64,000 nt of DNA from JBBQSN01 sp963825505 (GCA_963825505.1 CAWGTL010000004.1:310001-374000); one strand, 5' to 3'; numbered from the stretch's first letter, positions 34,112 through 43,221 are shown. The notes: generated by a model not told the origin, from the letters alone. Numbers and translations are program-made.

Positions 34112-34752
34112 CGTCGTACCTCCTCCTGCTGCTGCCGACCGGCGGCGAACGCCGCGATCCGCTCGACGTACTTGGCCAGCACGTCCACCTCCAGGTTCAC
34201 CGGCGCCCCCGCGCGGGCGCGGCCCAGCGTCGTCAGCGCGAGCGTGGTCGGGATCAGCCCGACCTCGAACCAGGCCGCCGCGTCGTCCGGCGCGCTCACC
34301 GCCGTGACCGTCAGCGAGACGCCGTCGACGGTCACCGAGCCCTTCTCGACCAGGTAGCGCGCCAGGCCGGACGGCACCTCGACCCGCACCCGCTCCCACC
34401 GGTCGCCCGGCTCGCGGATCGCGACCGTGCCGACGCCGTCGACGTGGCCCTGCACGACGTGGCCACCGAACCGGCCGTCCGCCGGCATCGCGCGCTCCAG
34501 GTTGACCCGGTCGCCGGCCGCGAGGCCACCGAGCGAGGTGCGGGTCAGCGTCTCGGCCATCACGTCCACCGCGAACCGTCCGCCCGACGGGGTCTCGTCG
34601 GTCACGGTGAGGCAGACGCCGTTGACGGCGATCGACGCGCCGTGCACGGCGTCGGAGGTGACCAGCGGCCCCTCCACGACGAGCCGGGCCGAGCCGCCGT
34701 CGCGCTCGAGCCGCACCACGGTGCCGAGCTCCTCCACGATCCCGGTGAACAT
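34108..34752 (-). CDS. ribE: riboflavin synthase, alpha chain
   Basis: This 214-residue enzyme dismutates two lumazines to riboflavin. It has the characteristic start MFTGIVEELGTVV and two internally homologous lumazine-binding halves, marked by VNGVCLTVTDE and VDGVSLTVTAV, with GHVVQGHVDGVG between. Its start shares one base with the ribD stop, and its stop overlaps ribBA. Confidence 0.95.
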   Translation of the reverse strand: MFTGIVEELGTVVRLERDGGSARLVVEGPLVTSDAVHGASIAVNGVCLTVTDETPSGGRFAVDVMAETLTRTSLGGLAAGDRVNLERAMPADGRFGGHVVQGHVDGVGTVAIREPGDRWERVRVEVPSGLARYLVEKGSVTVDGVSLTVTAVSAPDDAAAWFEVGLIPTTLALTTLGRARAGAPVNLEVDVLAKYVERIAAFAAGRQQQEEVRR

Positions 34753-35894
34753 CAGTCGACCTCCTGCTGGTCGTCGTCGATCTGCTCGGTGGCGGGCCGT
34801 CGCGGCACCGCCGTGATCCTCAGGTCCGGCCCCGTCCGCACGACGTCGACGACGTCGAGCCGCGCGGCGTCGTCGATGGTGGTGATGCCCAGGTCGCCGA
34901 CCGCAGCGGGGCCGGCGCCGAGCAGGACCGGGGCCAGGTAGACGACGACCTCGTCGACCAGCCCGGCGCGCCAGAACGCACCGGCGAGCACCGGGCCGCC
35001 CTCGACCAGCACCCGCCTCACGCCACGGTCCCAGAGCCCGGTGAGCACCTCGGCGGGGTCGTGGGTGCCCAGCAGCAGGGTGGGTGCCGCGTCGTCGAGA
35101 ACGGCTGCGCCTGCGGGGATCTCGCGCCGTCCCACGACGACGCGCAGCGGCTGGTGCTCGCGCGGCAGGTCGGCCCCGCCGGGGTCGCGGGCGGTGAGCC
35201 GGCAGTCGTCGGTCAGCACCGTGCCGGTGCCCACGACGATCGCGTCGAGCCGCGCGCGGTGGGCGTGCGCGTCGGCGCGCGACTGCGGCGAGCTGATCCA
35301 GCGCGCCGTGCCGTCGGCGGCGGCGACGCGCCCGTCGAGCGTGGGCGAGAGCTTCCAGGTGACGTGCGGACGGCCGAGCCGCGCGGCGGCCAGCCAGGCG
35401 CGGTCGACCGCGGCGGCGTCGTCCTCGAGCACGCCGGTGACGACCTCGACCCCGGCGGCGCGGAGCACCTCGGCGCCCCCGCCGGCCTCGGCGGACGGGT
35501 CGAGGACGCCGACGACCACGCGCCGGACGCCGGCGGCGACCAGGGCCTGCGCGCACGGACCGGTGCGGCCGGTGTGGCGGCAGGGCTCGAGGGTGACGAC
35601 GGCGGTGTCCGGCGACCCGAGCCCGGGGTCCCAGGCGGCGAGGGCGTCGACCTCGGCGTGCGGGGTGCCGGCGCCGCGGTGCCGGCCGTGCGCCCGGGCC
35701 ACACCGCCGGCGTCGAGCAGGACGCAGCCGACGCGGGGGTTCGCTCCCGGTCGGACGGCGGGGTCGGCGGCCAGCTCGATCGCGCGGCGCATCGCGGCCA
35801 GCTCGCCCGCCCAGACGGGGGCGGCGGCGCGCGCGGGGACGGCGGCGCGCGCGGGGACGACCGGGCCGTCGTCGGGCTGCTGGGGGGTGCCCAC
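34752..35894 (-). CDS. ribD: bifunctional diaminohydroxyphosphoribosylaminopyrimidine deaminase / reductase
   Basis: This 380-residue fusion performs the deaminase and reductase steps of riboflavin synthesis. The N-terminal deaminase shows NPRVGCVLLD, the zinc-binding HAEVDAL, and TLEPCRHTGRTGPC. The reductase follows with TWKLSPTLDGRVA, SSPQSRADAH and LVEGGPVLAGAFW. GGAGG lies four bases before the GTG at 35894. The first 35 or so residues are an Ala/Pro-rich extension before MRRAIELA. It is the first gene of the operon and follows the FMN riboswitch by 118 bases. Confidence 0.93.
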   Translation of the reverse strand: MGTPQQPDDGPVVPARAAVPARAAAPVWAGELAAMRRAIELAADPAVRPGANPRVGCVLLDAGGVARAHGRHRGAGTPHAEVDALAAWDPGLGSPDTAVVTLEPCRHTGRTGPCAQALVAAGVRRVVVGVLDPSAEAGGGAEVLRAAGVEVVTGVLEDDAAAVDRAWLAAARLGRPHVTWKLSPTLDGRVAAADGTARWISSPQSRADAHAHRARLDAIVVGTGTVLTDDCRLTARDPGGADLPREHQPLRVVVGRREIPAGAAVLDDAAPTLLLGTHDPAEVLTGLWDRGVRRVLVEGGPVLAGAFWRAGLVDEVVVYLAPVLLGAGPAAVGDLGITTIDDAARLDVVDVVRTGPDLRITAVPRRPATEQIDDDQQEVD

Positions 35895-35965
35895 CGGTCC
35901 TCCGTCCGCTCGGGCGCGGCACCGGGGTACGTCGGCGAGCGGCCGTGCGTGCGGACGGGTCGGGG

Positions 35966-35983
35966 CCGTCACCTGCGTGACGG
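35966..35983 (-). promoter_or_regulatory. hairpin in the rib leader between riboswitch and ribD
   Basis: CCGTCAC (35966-35972) and GTGACGG (35977-35983) form a perfect 7-bp stem with a 4-base loop, about 30 bases after the riboswitch aptamer and 71 bases before ribD. There is no U-tract. It may be part of the switching platform, or a site for Rho-type or translational control. Confidence 0.5.
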
Positions 35984-36012
35984 TGCACCGCACCGGCCGA
36001 CGACGACCCTCG

Positions 36013-36139
36013 GCGTGCTGCCTCCCATCCGGACTCTCACCGTCGGTCCTGGAGTTCCACCAGGTCAACCGGCCGCTGGCTGCGGTCGGGTCGCGGACTG
36101 TCACCGCCGGTTCGGAATTGCACCGACCCCGGAGCACGC
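36013..36139 (-). promoter_or_regulatory. FMN riboswitch (RFN element) of the rib operon
   Basis: On the minus strand the closing stem GCGTGCT (36133-36139) pairs with AGCACGC (36013-36019). Conserved RFN parts lie between: CCGGGGTCGGTGCAATTCCG, ACCGGCGGTGACAGTCCGCG, CTGGTGGAACTCCAG and GACGGTGAGAGTCCGGATGG. These are the hallmark joining segments of the FMN aptamer. Bound FMN should reduce expression of ribD-ribE-ribBA-ribH. Confidence 0.95.
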
Positions 36140-36334
36140 GCAGATCTGTGTCTGCCACTCACGGGCCGTGCGGCCCGCACCCGCCAGTATGCACCGTGGC
36201 CCTCGCGACCACCCCATGACCTGCGTCACCGCCGTGCGCCCGTCGTACGACCCGGGACGGGTCTGCCATGCTGGGCGACCCGCGGCCGCTCGGGGCGCGC
36301 GGGACGTGCTCGAGCGCAGGGAGGCCGTCGGGAC
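36140..36334. other. divergent intergenic region between the rib leader and the EAL gene
   Basis: No gene is seen here. On the minus strand TGCATACT (around 36186-36193) resembles an extended -10 for the rib operon. On the plus strand AGGGAGG lies about 12 bases before the EAL gene's GTG. Confidence 0.4.
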
Positions 36335-37873
36335 GTGGACGGGAGCGTGCAGCAGGGCGAGCGGGTGGAGGACGCCCCGCCCAGGTCCGACGACGTCGAG
36401 CGCCGCATCCGCGCGGCCCTCGACGACCGGACGCTGCAGGTGCACCACCAGCCCATCGTCGACCTGCCGTCGTGCCGGGTGGTGGGGCTGGAGGCGCTCG
36501 TGCGCTGGTCGGCCGACGACCCCGGCCCCCCGATCTCCCCGGCCGAGATCGTCGAGGCGGCCGAGCGCGGCCCGCTGATCCGCGAGCTCGGGCGGTTCGT
36601 CCTCGACCAGGCGGTCGCCGATCTCGTCCGCCTCTTCCCGGACCCGGACGACCGCGTCACGTTGTGCCTCAACGTCTCTGCTGCCCAGCTGAGGGACGAC
36701 GAGCTGGTGGAGCACGTCCGCGACCTGCTGGCCCGCACGGGCTGGGACCCGCGCCTGCTGTGCCTGGAGGTCACCGAGACGGTGGCCCTGCAGGACACCG
36801 GGCAGGCGGCCGCGCGGCTGACCGCCCTGCGCGACCTCGGGTGCACGGTCTCGCTCGACGACTTCGGCACCGGGTGGTCCTCGCTCGGCCTGCTGCGCGA
36901 CCTCCCGCTCGACACCGTGAAGATCGACCGCTCGTTCGTCGAGCACGTGCACGCCTCGTTCACCGACGCCGTGCTGGTCCGGTCGATCATCGAGACCGCC
37001 CACGTGCTGGGGCAGCGGGTCTGCGCCGAGGGGGTGGCCCTGCCCGAGCAGGCCCGCCAGCTCACCGCGATGGGCTGCGACCGGGCGCAGGGATGGTGGT
37101 TCGGACGGCCGGTGCCGGCCGGGCCGGAGCTGGTCGAGGCCGTCACCGGCGTGCGGCACGGGCTGACCACCGTCCAGCCGCCGCCGCTGCGGATCGGCGA
37201 GCGCGACGAGCTCGTGGTGGTGACCGACGACCAGCACGTCGTCGGGTACGCCTCGGCCGGGAGCATCCCCCTGCTCGGGGTCTCCCCCGCCGCGATGGTG
37301 GGCCGCCGGCTCGAGTCGTACGTCGTCGACGAGATCGGTGAGGAGGGCGAGCACACCGTCCAGGTGCACCACGGCGACGGCCACCCGCACTGGCTGCGCC
37401 TCACCACCCAGCGCCGCCGGATCGGCCCGGCCGCCGACGGCAGCCCCCGCGAGCAGGTGCTGTGGGTGGGCGTCGACGCCACCGCTGCCAAGCGCGGCCA
37501 GGACGCCCTGGCGGCGTCCGAGGTGCGGTTCCGGACGGTCTTCGACGCCGCCCCGATCGGGATGGCGATCAACACCCTCGACGGCTGGTTCCTGCGGGCC
37601 AACGAGGTGTTCGCGCAGATGGTGGGTCGCAGCAACGACGAGCTGATGTCGCTGCGCTACCAGGACATCACCCATCCCGACGACGCCGAGGCCGACGTGC
37701 GCAACACCGAGGAGCTGCTCACCGGTGGCACGGCCACCCACAGCATCCGCAAGCGGTTCCTGCACGCCGACGGCCACGTGGTCACGGTCGACCTGCGCTC
37801 GTCGCTGGTGCAGGACGCCGACGGGGGCCCCGCCTACGTCGTGGTCCACCTCGTCCCTGCCGACGCCGCCTGA
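36335..37873 (+). CDS. EAL-domain cyclic-di-GMP phosphodiesterase with two C-terminal PAS domains
   Basis: This 512-residue cytoplasmic protein should hydrolyse c-di-GMP. The EAL domain (about 20-265) keeps the known catalytic and metal motifs: EAL at 53-55, LNVSAAQL, LEVTETVAL, LDDFGTGWSSL, VKIDRSF and CAEGV, so it is likely active. Two PAS-like regions follow: about 275-385 (TDDQHVVGYASAGSIPLLG) and about 395-510 (FRTVFDAAPIGMAINTLDGW). No GGDEF domain is present. Sensory domains usually precede the EAL domain, so the C-terminal PAS placement is unusual. The GTG at 36335 is the chosen start; a GTG at 36365 is possible. Confidence 0.87.
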   Translation: MDGSVQQGERVEDAPPRSDDVERRIRAALDDRTLQVHHQPIVDLPSCRVVGLEALVRWSADDPGPPISPAEIVEAAERGPLIRELGRFVLDQAVADLVRLFPDPDDRVTLCLNVSAAQLRDDELVEHVRDLLARTGWDPRLLCLEVTETVALQDTGQAAARLTALRDLGCTVSLDDFGTGWSSLGLLRDLPLDTVKIDRSFVEHVHASFTDAVLVRSIIETAHVLGQRVCAEGVALPEQARQLTAMGCDRAQGWWFGRPVPAGPELVEAVTGVRHGLTTVQPPPLRIGERDELVVVTDDQHVVGYASAGSIPLLGVSPAAMVGRRLESYVVDEIGEEGEHTVQVHHGDGHPHWLRLTTQRRRIGPAADGSPREQVLWVGVDATAAKRGQDALAASEVRFRTVFDAAPIGMAINTLDGWFLRANEVFAQMVGRSNDELMSLRYQDITHPDDAEADVRNTEELLTGGTATHSIRKRFLHADGHVVTVDLRSSLVQDADGGPAYVVVHLVPADAA

Positions 37874-37894
37874 GCGGTGCGCCGACGGACCACG

Positions 37895-37942
37895 GCGCGG
37901 TCCAGAGCGCGGACCAGAGCGCGGTCCAGAGCGCGGATCAGG
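37895..37942. repeat. four-copy 12-bp tandem repeat at the convergent gene ends
   Basis: Four units run in tandem: GCGCGGTCCAGA, GCGCGGACCAGA, GCGCGGTCCAGA and GCGCGGATCAGG. Alternate GGTCC and GGACC cores are complementary, so the array can fold into hairpins on either strand. It begins 22 bases after the EAL gene stop and runs over the stop codon of the convergent M16 peptidase gene (37938-37940). It may act as a bidirectional terminator. Confidence 0.7.
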
Positions 37943-39296
37943 GCAGGGTGTCGACCGGGTCGGCGTCGAACGGGCCGACCACGGTGAGCGAGCGGGGCCG
38001 CGCGAACAGCTCGGCGGCCAGGTCGCGCACCTGCTCGGCGGTGACGGCGCGGATCCGGCGCAGCGACTCGTCGAGGCTGACGAACTCGCCGTAGACCAGC
38101 TCGGCCTTGCCCAGCCGCGACATCCGCGAACCGGTGTCCTCCATGCCGAGCACGAGGCCGCCGCTGAGCTGGCCGATGCCGCGCTCGAGCTCGGCGTCGT
38201 CGACCAGGTCGGTGGACAGCCGGGCCCACTCGCTGGTGAGCAGGTCGATCACCTCGCCGACGCGGGCCGGGGTGCAGCCGGCGTACATGCCGAAGTAGCC
38301 GGAGTCGGAGTAGGCGGACGAGAACGAGTAGACCGAGTACGCCAGGCCGCGCTTCTCGCGCACCTCCTGGAACAACCGGCTGCTCATGCCGCCGCCCAGG
38401 ACGGCGTTGAGCACCGACATCGCGTACCGGCGCGGGTCGGTGGAGCAGATGCCCAGGCCGCCGAGGAGCAGGTGCGCCTGCTCGGTGCTGCGCCTGACGG
38501 TCAGGACGGTGCCGGCGTCGGCACCCACGGGCTCGAGCCCGCCGCCGCCGTCCCCGGCCGGGCGGGCCGCCAGCGGCTCCACCCCGTCGGCCACGGGCCA
38601 GCCGTCGTGGCGCAGCGCCTCGACCACCTGCTCGCAGAGCCGGTCGTGGTCGACGCCGCCGGCGGCCGTGACGACCAGGCCGGCGGGCCGGTAGTGCTGC
38701 TGGTAGTGGTCCCAGACGGCGTCGCGCGTGACGGCGCGGATCGACTCCGGGGTGCCACCGATCGGCCGGCCCAGGGGGTGGCCGCCGAGCACCTGCTCGG
38801 AGAACCGCTCGTGGGCGACGTCGGCCGGGTCGTCGTCGTTCATCGCGAGCTCCTCGAGGATGACGCCGCGCTCGGCGTCCAGGTCCTCGGGGGTGATCGT
38901 CGCGGAGGTGACCATGTCGCCGATCACGTCGACGGCCATCGGCAGGTCGTTGTCGAGCACCCGCGCGAAGTAGCAGGTGTGCTCCTTGCCGGTGACCGCG
39001 TTCGCCTCGCCGCCGACCGCGTCGAACGCCTCGGCGATGTCGAACGCGCTGCGCCGGGTGGTGCCCTTGAACAGCAGGTGCTCGAGGAAGTGCGTCGACC
39101 CGTGGTGGCCGCTGGTCTCGTCGCGCGAGCCGACACCCACCCAGGCGCCGAGGGTGGCCGAGCGCAGGCCCGGCATCTGCTCGGTCAGAACCCGGACGCC
39201 GCCGGGCAGGACGGTGCGGCGCACGCGGCCGGACTGCTCGTCCGGTCGCGCGGCCCCGTCCTGCCCGACGGCGTCGGGCTGGAGCTGGTTGCTCAC
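37938..39296 (-). CDS. M16-family zinc metallopeptidase (processing-peptidase-like)
   Basis: This 452-residue peptidase has the inverted zinc motif HFLEH (His69, Glu72, His73) in GSTHFLEHLLFKGT, with the distal Glu in RGVILEELAMNDDD. GGGMSSRLFQEVREKRGLAYSV is the C-terminal substrate-binding signature. It is the single-subunit type with active and inactive halves in one chain. The GTG at 39296 lies two bases after the pnp stop. This rpsO-pnp-M16 order is conserved in actinobacteria. Confidence 0.92.
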   Translation of the reverse strand: MSNQLQPDAVGQDGAARPDEQSGRVRRTVLPGGVRVLTEQMPGLRSATLGAWVGVGSRDETSGHHGSTHFLEHLLFKGTTRRSAFDIAEAFDAVGGEANAVTGKEHTCYFARVLDNDLPMAVDVIGDMVTSATITPEDLDAERGVILEELAMNDDDPADVAHERFSEQVLGGHPLGRPIGGTPESIRAVTRDAVWDHYQQHYRPAGLVVTAAGGVDHDRLCEQVVEALRHDGWPVADGVEPLAARPAGDGGGGLEPVGADAGTVLTVRRSTEQAHLLLGGLGICSTDPRRYAMSVLNAVLGGGMSSRLFQEVREKRGLAYSVYSFSSAYSDSGYFGMYAGCTPARVGEVIDLLTSEWARLSTDLVDDAELERGIGQLSGGLVLGMEDTGSRMSRLGKAELVYGEFVSLDESLRRIRAVTAEQVRDLAAELFARPRSLTVVGPFDADPVDTLP

Positions 39297-39298
39297 CC

Positions 39299-41554
39299 TC
39301 AGGCGTTCGCGTCCGCGGACTCCGTGGCGGTCGCGTCGGCAGCGGCCTCCTCGTCGAGCACCGGCACCAGCGAGAGCTTGCCGCGCTGGTCGATCTCGCC
39401 GATCTGGACCTGGACCTTCTGGCCCACGCCCAGGACGTCCTCGACGGCGTCGATCCGCTTGCCGCCGACCATCTTGCGGATCTGCGAGATGTGCAGCAGG
39501 CCGTCGCGGCCCGGGGTGAGGGAGATGAACGCGCCGAAGCTCGTCGTCTTCACCACGGTGCCGACGTACCGCTCGCCCACCTCGGGCATCTGCGGGTTGG
39601 CGATGGCGTTGACCATCGTGCGCGCGGCCTCGGCCGACGGGCCGTCGGTGGCACCGATGTACACGGTGCCGTCGTCCTCGATGGAGATCTGCGCGCCGGT
39701 CTCCTCCTGGATCTGGTTGATCATCTTGCCCTTCGGGCCGATGACCTCGCCGATCTTGTCGACCGGGACCTGCACCGAGATCACGCGCGGGGCGTACTGG
39801 CTCATCTCGTCCGGCGCGTCGATCGCCTCGTTCATGACGTCGAGGATGTGCAGCCGGGCGTCGCGGGCCTGGGTCAGCGCGCCACCGAGGACCGACGCGG
39901 GGATGCCGTCGAGCTTGGTGTCGAGCTGGATGGCGGTGACGAACTCGCGGGTGCCGGCGACCTTGAAGTCCATGTCGCCGAACGCGTCCTCGGCGCCCAG
40001 GATGTCGGTGAGCGCGATGTACTGCGTCTCGCCGTCGACCTCGTCGGACACCAGGCCCATCGCGATGCCGGCGACCGGGGCGCGCAGCGGCACACCGGCG
40101 TTGAGCAGCGACAGGGTGGACGCGCAGACCGAGCCCATCGAGGTGGAGCCGTTGGAGCTCAGCGCCTCGGAGACCTGCCGGATCGCGTACGGGAACTCCT
40201 CGCGGCTCGGCAGGACGGTCATGAGCGCCCGCTCGGCGAGCGCGCCGTGGCCGATCTCGCGGCGCTTGGGCGAGCCCACGCGGCCGGTCTCGCCGGTGCT
40301 GTACGGCGGGAAGTTGTAGTTGTGCATGTAGCGCTTGCGCGTCTCGGGCGAGAGCGTGTCGAGCTGCTGCTCCATCCGGAGCATGTTCAGCGTGGTGACG
40401 CCCATGATCTGGGTCTCGCCGCGCTCGAACAGCGCCGAGCCGTGCACGCGTGGGAGCACCTCGACCTCGGCCGACAGGGTGCGGATGTCGGCCGGGCCGC
40501 GTCCGTCCATGCGGATCTTGTCGCGGAGCATGCGCTGGCGGACGGTCTCCTTGGTGAGGGAGCGGAACGCCGCGGAGATCTCCTTCTCGCGACCGTCGAA
40601 GCGGTCCTCGAGCCGGCCCTTGACCTCGGCCTTGATCTCGTCCAGGCGCGCCTCGCGCTCCTGCTTGCCGGCGATGGTGATCGCCTGCGCGAGGTCGGCC
40701 GCGGCCTCGGCCTTGACGGCGTCGTAGGCGTCCTGCTGGTAGTCGAGGTACCGCGGGAACTCCTGGGTCTCCTTGGCGGCCTTGTCGGCCACCTCCTGCT
40801 GGGCGGCGCACAGCTGCTTCAGGAACGGCTTGGCGGCGTCCAGGCCCTGGGCCACGACGTCCTCGGTGGGCTTGGTGGCGCCGGACTGGATCAGGTTCCA
40901 GGCGCCCTCGGGGGCCTCTGCCTCGACCATCATGATCGCGACGTCGGCGTCCGCGCCGGTGCCGACGACACGGCCGGCGACGACCATGTCGAAGACGGCG
41001 TTCTCGAGCTGGTCCCAGGTCGGGAACGCGACCCACTGGCCGTCGATCAGCGCGACGCGGACGCCCGCGATCGGACCGGAGAACGGCAGGCCGGACAGCT
41101 GGGTCGACAGCGACGCGGCGTTGATCGCCAGGACGTCGTAGGGGTCCTGCGGGTTCAGCGCCAGGACGGTGATGACGACCTGGACCTCGTTGCGCAGCCC
41201 GGAGACGAACGAGGGCCGCAGCGGCCGGTCGATCAGGCGGCAGGTGAGGATCGCGTCGGTCGAGGGGCGGCCCTCGCGACGGAAGAACGAGCCGGGGATC
41301 TTGCCCGCGGCGTACATCCGCTCCTCGACGTCGACCGTCAGCGGGAAGAAGTCGAAGTGCTCCTTGGGGTGCTTGCCGGCCGTGGTGGCCGACAGCAGCA
41401 TCGTGTCGTCGTCGAGGTACGCGGACACGCAGCCGGCGGCCTGCTTGGCCAGCCGGCCCGTCTCGAAGCGGACGGTGCGCTTGCCGTACGAGCCGTTGTC
41501 GATGACGGCTTCGGCGAAGGTGATCTCGGGACCCTCCATGAAGGGTTGCTCCAT
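39299..41554 (-). CDS. pnp: polyribonucleotide nucleotidyltransferase
   Basis: This 751-residue exoribonuclease degrades RNA 3' to 5' by phosphorolysis. Two RNase PH-like halves are seen, with FFPLTVDVEERMYAAGKIPGSF in the first and SMGSVCASTLSLLNAGVPL in the second. They are followed by a KH domain (IGEVIGPKGKMINQIQEETG) and an S1 domain (VGERYVGTVVKTTSFGAFIS). The first ATG is at 41554; a second at 41539 is possible. The C-terminal tail is Ala/Thr/Glu-rich. It lies downstream of rpsO across a hairpin. Confidence 0.95.
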   Translation of the reverse strand: MEQPFMEGPEITFAEAVIDNGSYGKRTVRFETGRLAKQAAGCVSAYLDDDTMLLSATTAGKHPKEHFDFFPLTVDVEERMYAAGKIPGSFFRREGRPSTDAILTCRLIDRPLRPSFVSGLRNEVQVVITVLALNPQDPYDVLAINAASLSTQLSGLPFSGPIAGVRVALIDGQWVAFPTWDQLENAVFDMVVAGRVVGTGADADVAIMMVEAEAPEGAWNLIQSGATKPTEDVVAQGLDAAKPFLKQLCAAQQEVADKAAKETQEFPRYLDYQQDAYDAVKAEAAADLAQAITIAGKQEREARLDEIKAEVKGRLEDRFDGREKEISAAFRSLTKETVRQRMLRDKIRMDGRGPADIRTLSAEVEVLPRVHGSALFERGETQIMGVTTLNMLRMEQQLDTLSPETRKRYMHNYNFPPYSTGETGRVGSPKRREIGHGALAERALMTVLPSREEFPYAIRQVSEALSSNGSTSMGSVCASTLSLLNAGVPLRAPVAGIAMGLVSDEVDGETQYIALTDILGAEDAFGDMDFKVAGTREFVTAIQLDTKLDGIPASVLGGALTQARDARLHILDVMNEAIDAPDEMSQYAPRVISVQVPVDKIGEVIGPKGKMINQIQEETGAQISIEDDGTVYIGATDGPSAEAARTMVNAIANPQMPEVGERYVGTVVKTTSFGAFISLTPGRDGLLHISQIRKMVGGKRIDAVEDVLGVGQKVQVQIGEIDQRGKLSLVPVLDEEAAADATATESADANA

Positions 41555-41760
41555 TCTCTAGCGGAGCGCAGGCGTCCCGGCCGGTTTCTGGTGCACCGGT
41601 CTTCGATCGAGGCCCTCGGGGACGGGTGCGGCACGAGGCCGGCCCACCCGGGGGCCACTACCGAGGACCCGTGCCCGCCGTGGGGCCGACGCTCCTGGTG
41701 TGTGCTCTGGTTCAGTTGTGAGCGTGCAGCGGGGACGGCCACCTGGGCCGTCCACGCGAA

Positions 41761-41795
41761 GGACGCGGCCGCTCCCCCAGGGAGTGACCGCGTCC
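41761..41795 (-). terminator. strong hairpin between rpsO and pnp
   Basis: GGACGCGG (41761-41768) and CCGCGTCC (41788-41795) form a perfect 8-bp stem, with CTCCC/GGGAG able to extend the helix inside. It begins six bases after the rpsO stop. There is no T-tract. By analogy with the E. coli rpsO-pnp junction it may be a partial terminator or RNA-processing site that separates S15 from PNPase expression. Confidence 0.6.
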
Positions 41796-41800
41796 GGTGG

Positions 41801-42070
41801 TCATCGACGCAGGCCGAGCCGCTCGATGAGCTTGCGGTAGCGGGTGATGTCCGTCTTGGCGAGGTACTTCAGCAGCCGGCGGCGCTGACCCACCAGCAGG
41901 AGCAGACCACGACGGCTGTGGTGGTCGTGCTTGTGCTCCCGCAGGTGCTCGGTCAGGTCCCTGATCCGCTGGGTGAGCATCGCCACCTGGACCTCGGGAG
42001 AGCCCGTGTCGCCCTCGACGGTGGCGTACTCGGACATGATCTTCGCCTTGGTGGCGGCATCGAGCGGCAC
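41801..42070 (-). CDS. rpsO: 30S ribosomal protein S15
   Basis: This 89-residue protein is the exact S15 length. It has EYATVEGDTGSPEVQVAMLT, HKHDHHSRRGLLLLVGQRRR and a LLKYL...YRKLIERLGLRR ending, all invariant S15 features that contact 16S rRNA. The GTG at 42070 has GGGAG about six bases upstream, which decides the start against longer frames. Confidence 0.97.
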   Translation of the reverse strand: MPLDAATKAKIMSEYATVEGDTGSPEVQVAMLTQRIRDLTEHLREHKHDHHSRRGLLLLVGQRRRLLKYLAKTDITRYRKLIERLGLRR

Positions 42071-42207
42071 TGGTTCTCCCTGTGGGTCGTTGCGCGGCGC
42101 TCCGGGGCATGTCCACCCGGGCACTGTGGGTCCGCGGCCGATCTGACGGCGTCCGTCAGGCTACCAGCGCACGGCCCGTGCTCCCAATCCGGCGGCTGGT
42201 GCACCGG

Positions 42208-43221
42208 TCAGGGGTGCCGCTGCTCGCGACGGTGCTCGGCCAGCACGTCGCGTCCCCAGTCCGAGCGCACGTCGCGCCAGACGTCGTGCACGTGGTTGCC
42301 GCGGCTCTGGACGCAGTCGTGCTCCAGCAGGAACGACTCCCCGCGCACCGCGTAGTAGTAGGGAGCGCCCGCCACCGGGCCGCCCGAGCCGCCCTGCCAG
42401 GCGAAGGTCGCACCCGCCAGCCCCTCGTCGACCAGCGCGCTCCAGGCCGAGCCGGCGAGCGCGGGCGGCAGCCGGTCGAGGTGGCGCCGCACGAGCAGCT
42501 CCAGCAACCGAGCCTGGCCGGGGTCGAGCGCGTCGTGCCGCACCCCGCGCGGGACCGCGGCCGGGTCGGCGAGCGGGTCGTGCCGGGTGCCGAGGTCGGG
42601 CGGCGGCTGCGGCGCCACGACGGCCACCGCCCGCTGGTCGGCGTCGAGGGACGAGAGCAGGGCGTGGCCGAGGAGCTGCTCGGCGGGCAGCGTCCGGTAC
42701 CCCGGGCGGGGACCGTCCGGCACCGGCACGGGGACGCGGGCGGGGTCGGCGCCCAGGAAGCTCGGCGTGCCGCTCACCCGGTCGCCGACGACGCGGGCGT
42801 GCACGGCCACGTGGTGACCGCTGATCCGCAGCAGCCAGGGACCGTCGCCACCGGGGTCGCCGAGCACGCGCCACCAGTAGCTGCCAGGGTTCCGCCGCTC
42901 GACCCCGGCCCGGCCGCGCGACTCCTCCAGCACCCGCAGCACGCCGTCGAGCCGCATCACGTCGCGCACCGTCCTGGCCCCGGACGGCGAGCACGCGACC
43001 TCCAGCACGGCCAGCGCCGCCTCCTGGCCGGACGGGCCCATGTCGGCCAGCCGCAGGCCCGGACGCGGACCCGGCAGGTAGGTCCACTCCCGGACCTCGG
43101 CGCCCTGGCCGCCCGCGGCGTCCTGCGCCAGGGCGCGCTGGTCCCCGGGGAGCACGGACAGCCAGCCGGTGACCGCCGACCGCAGCGCGGCGGCCAGGGC
43201 GGGCGCGGTGGCCGAGGGCAC
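42208..43221 (-). CDS. DUF3500-family protein
   Basis: This 337-residue protein fits DUF3500. The hallmark C-terminal part has FAWQGGSGGPVAGAPYYYAV, GESFLLEHDCVQSRGNHVHD, then VWRD and a WGRDVLAEH ending, with a His/Asn/Asp-rich putative site. ISGHHVAVHARV is another family motif. The GTG at 43221 follows TACCGT by exactly seven bases, so the message is likely leaderless. Function of the family is not established; the conserved polar C-terminus suggests an enzyme. Confidence 0.8.
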   Translation of the reverse strand: MPSATAPALAAALRSAVTGWLSVLPGDQRALAQDAAGGQGAEVREWTYLPGPRPGLRLADMGPSGQEAALAVLEVACSPSGARTVRDVMRLDGVLRVLEESRGRAGVERRNPGSYWWRVLGDPGGDGPWLLRISGHHVAVHARVVGDRVSGTPSFLGADPARVPVPVPDGPRPGYRTLPAEQLLGHALLSSLDADQRAVAVVAPQPPPDLGTRHDPLADPAAVPRGVRHDALDPGQARLLELLVRRHLDRLPPALAGSAWSALVDEGLAGATFAWQGGSGGPVAGAPYYYAVRGESFLLEHDCVQSRGNHVHDVWRDVRSDWGRDVLAEHRREQRHP

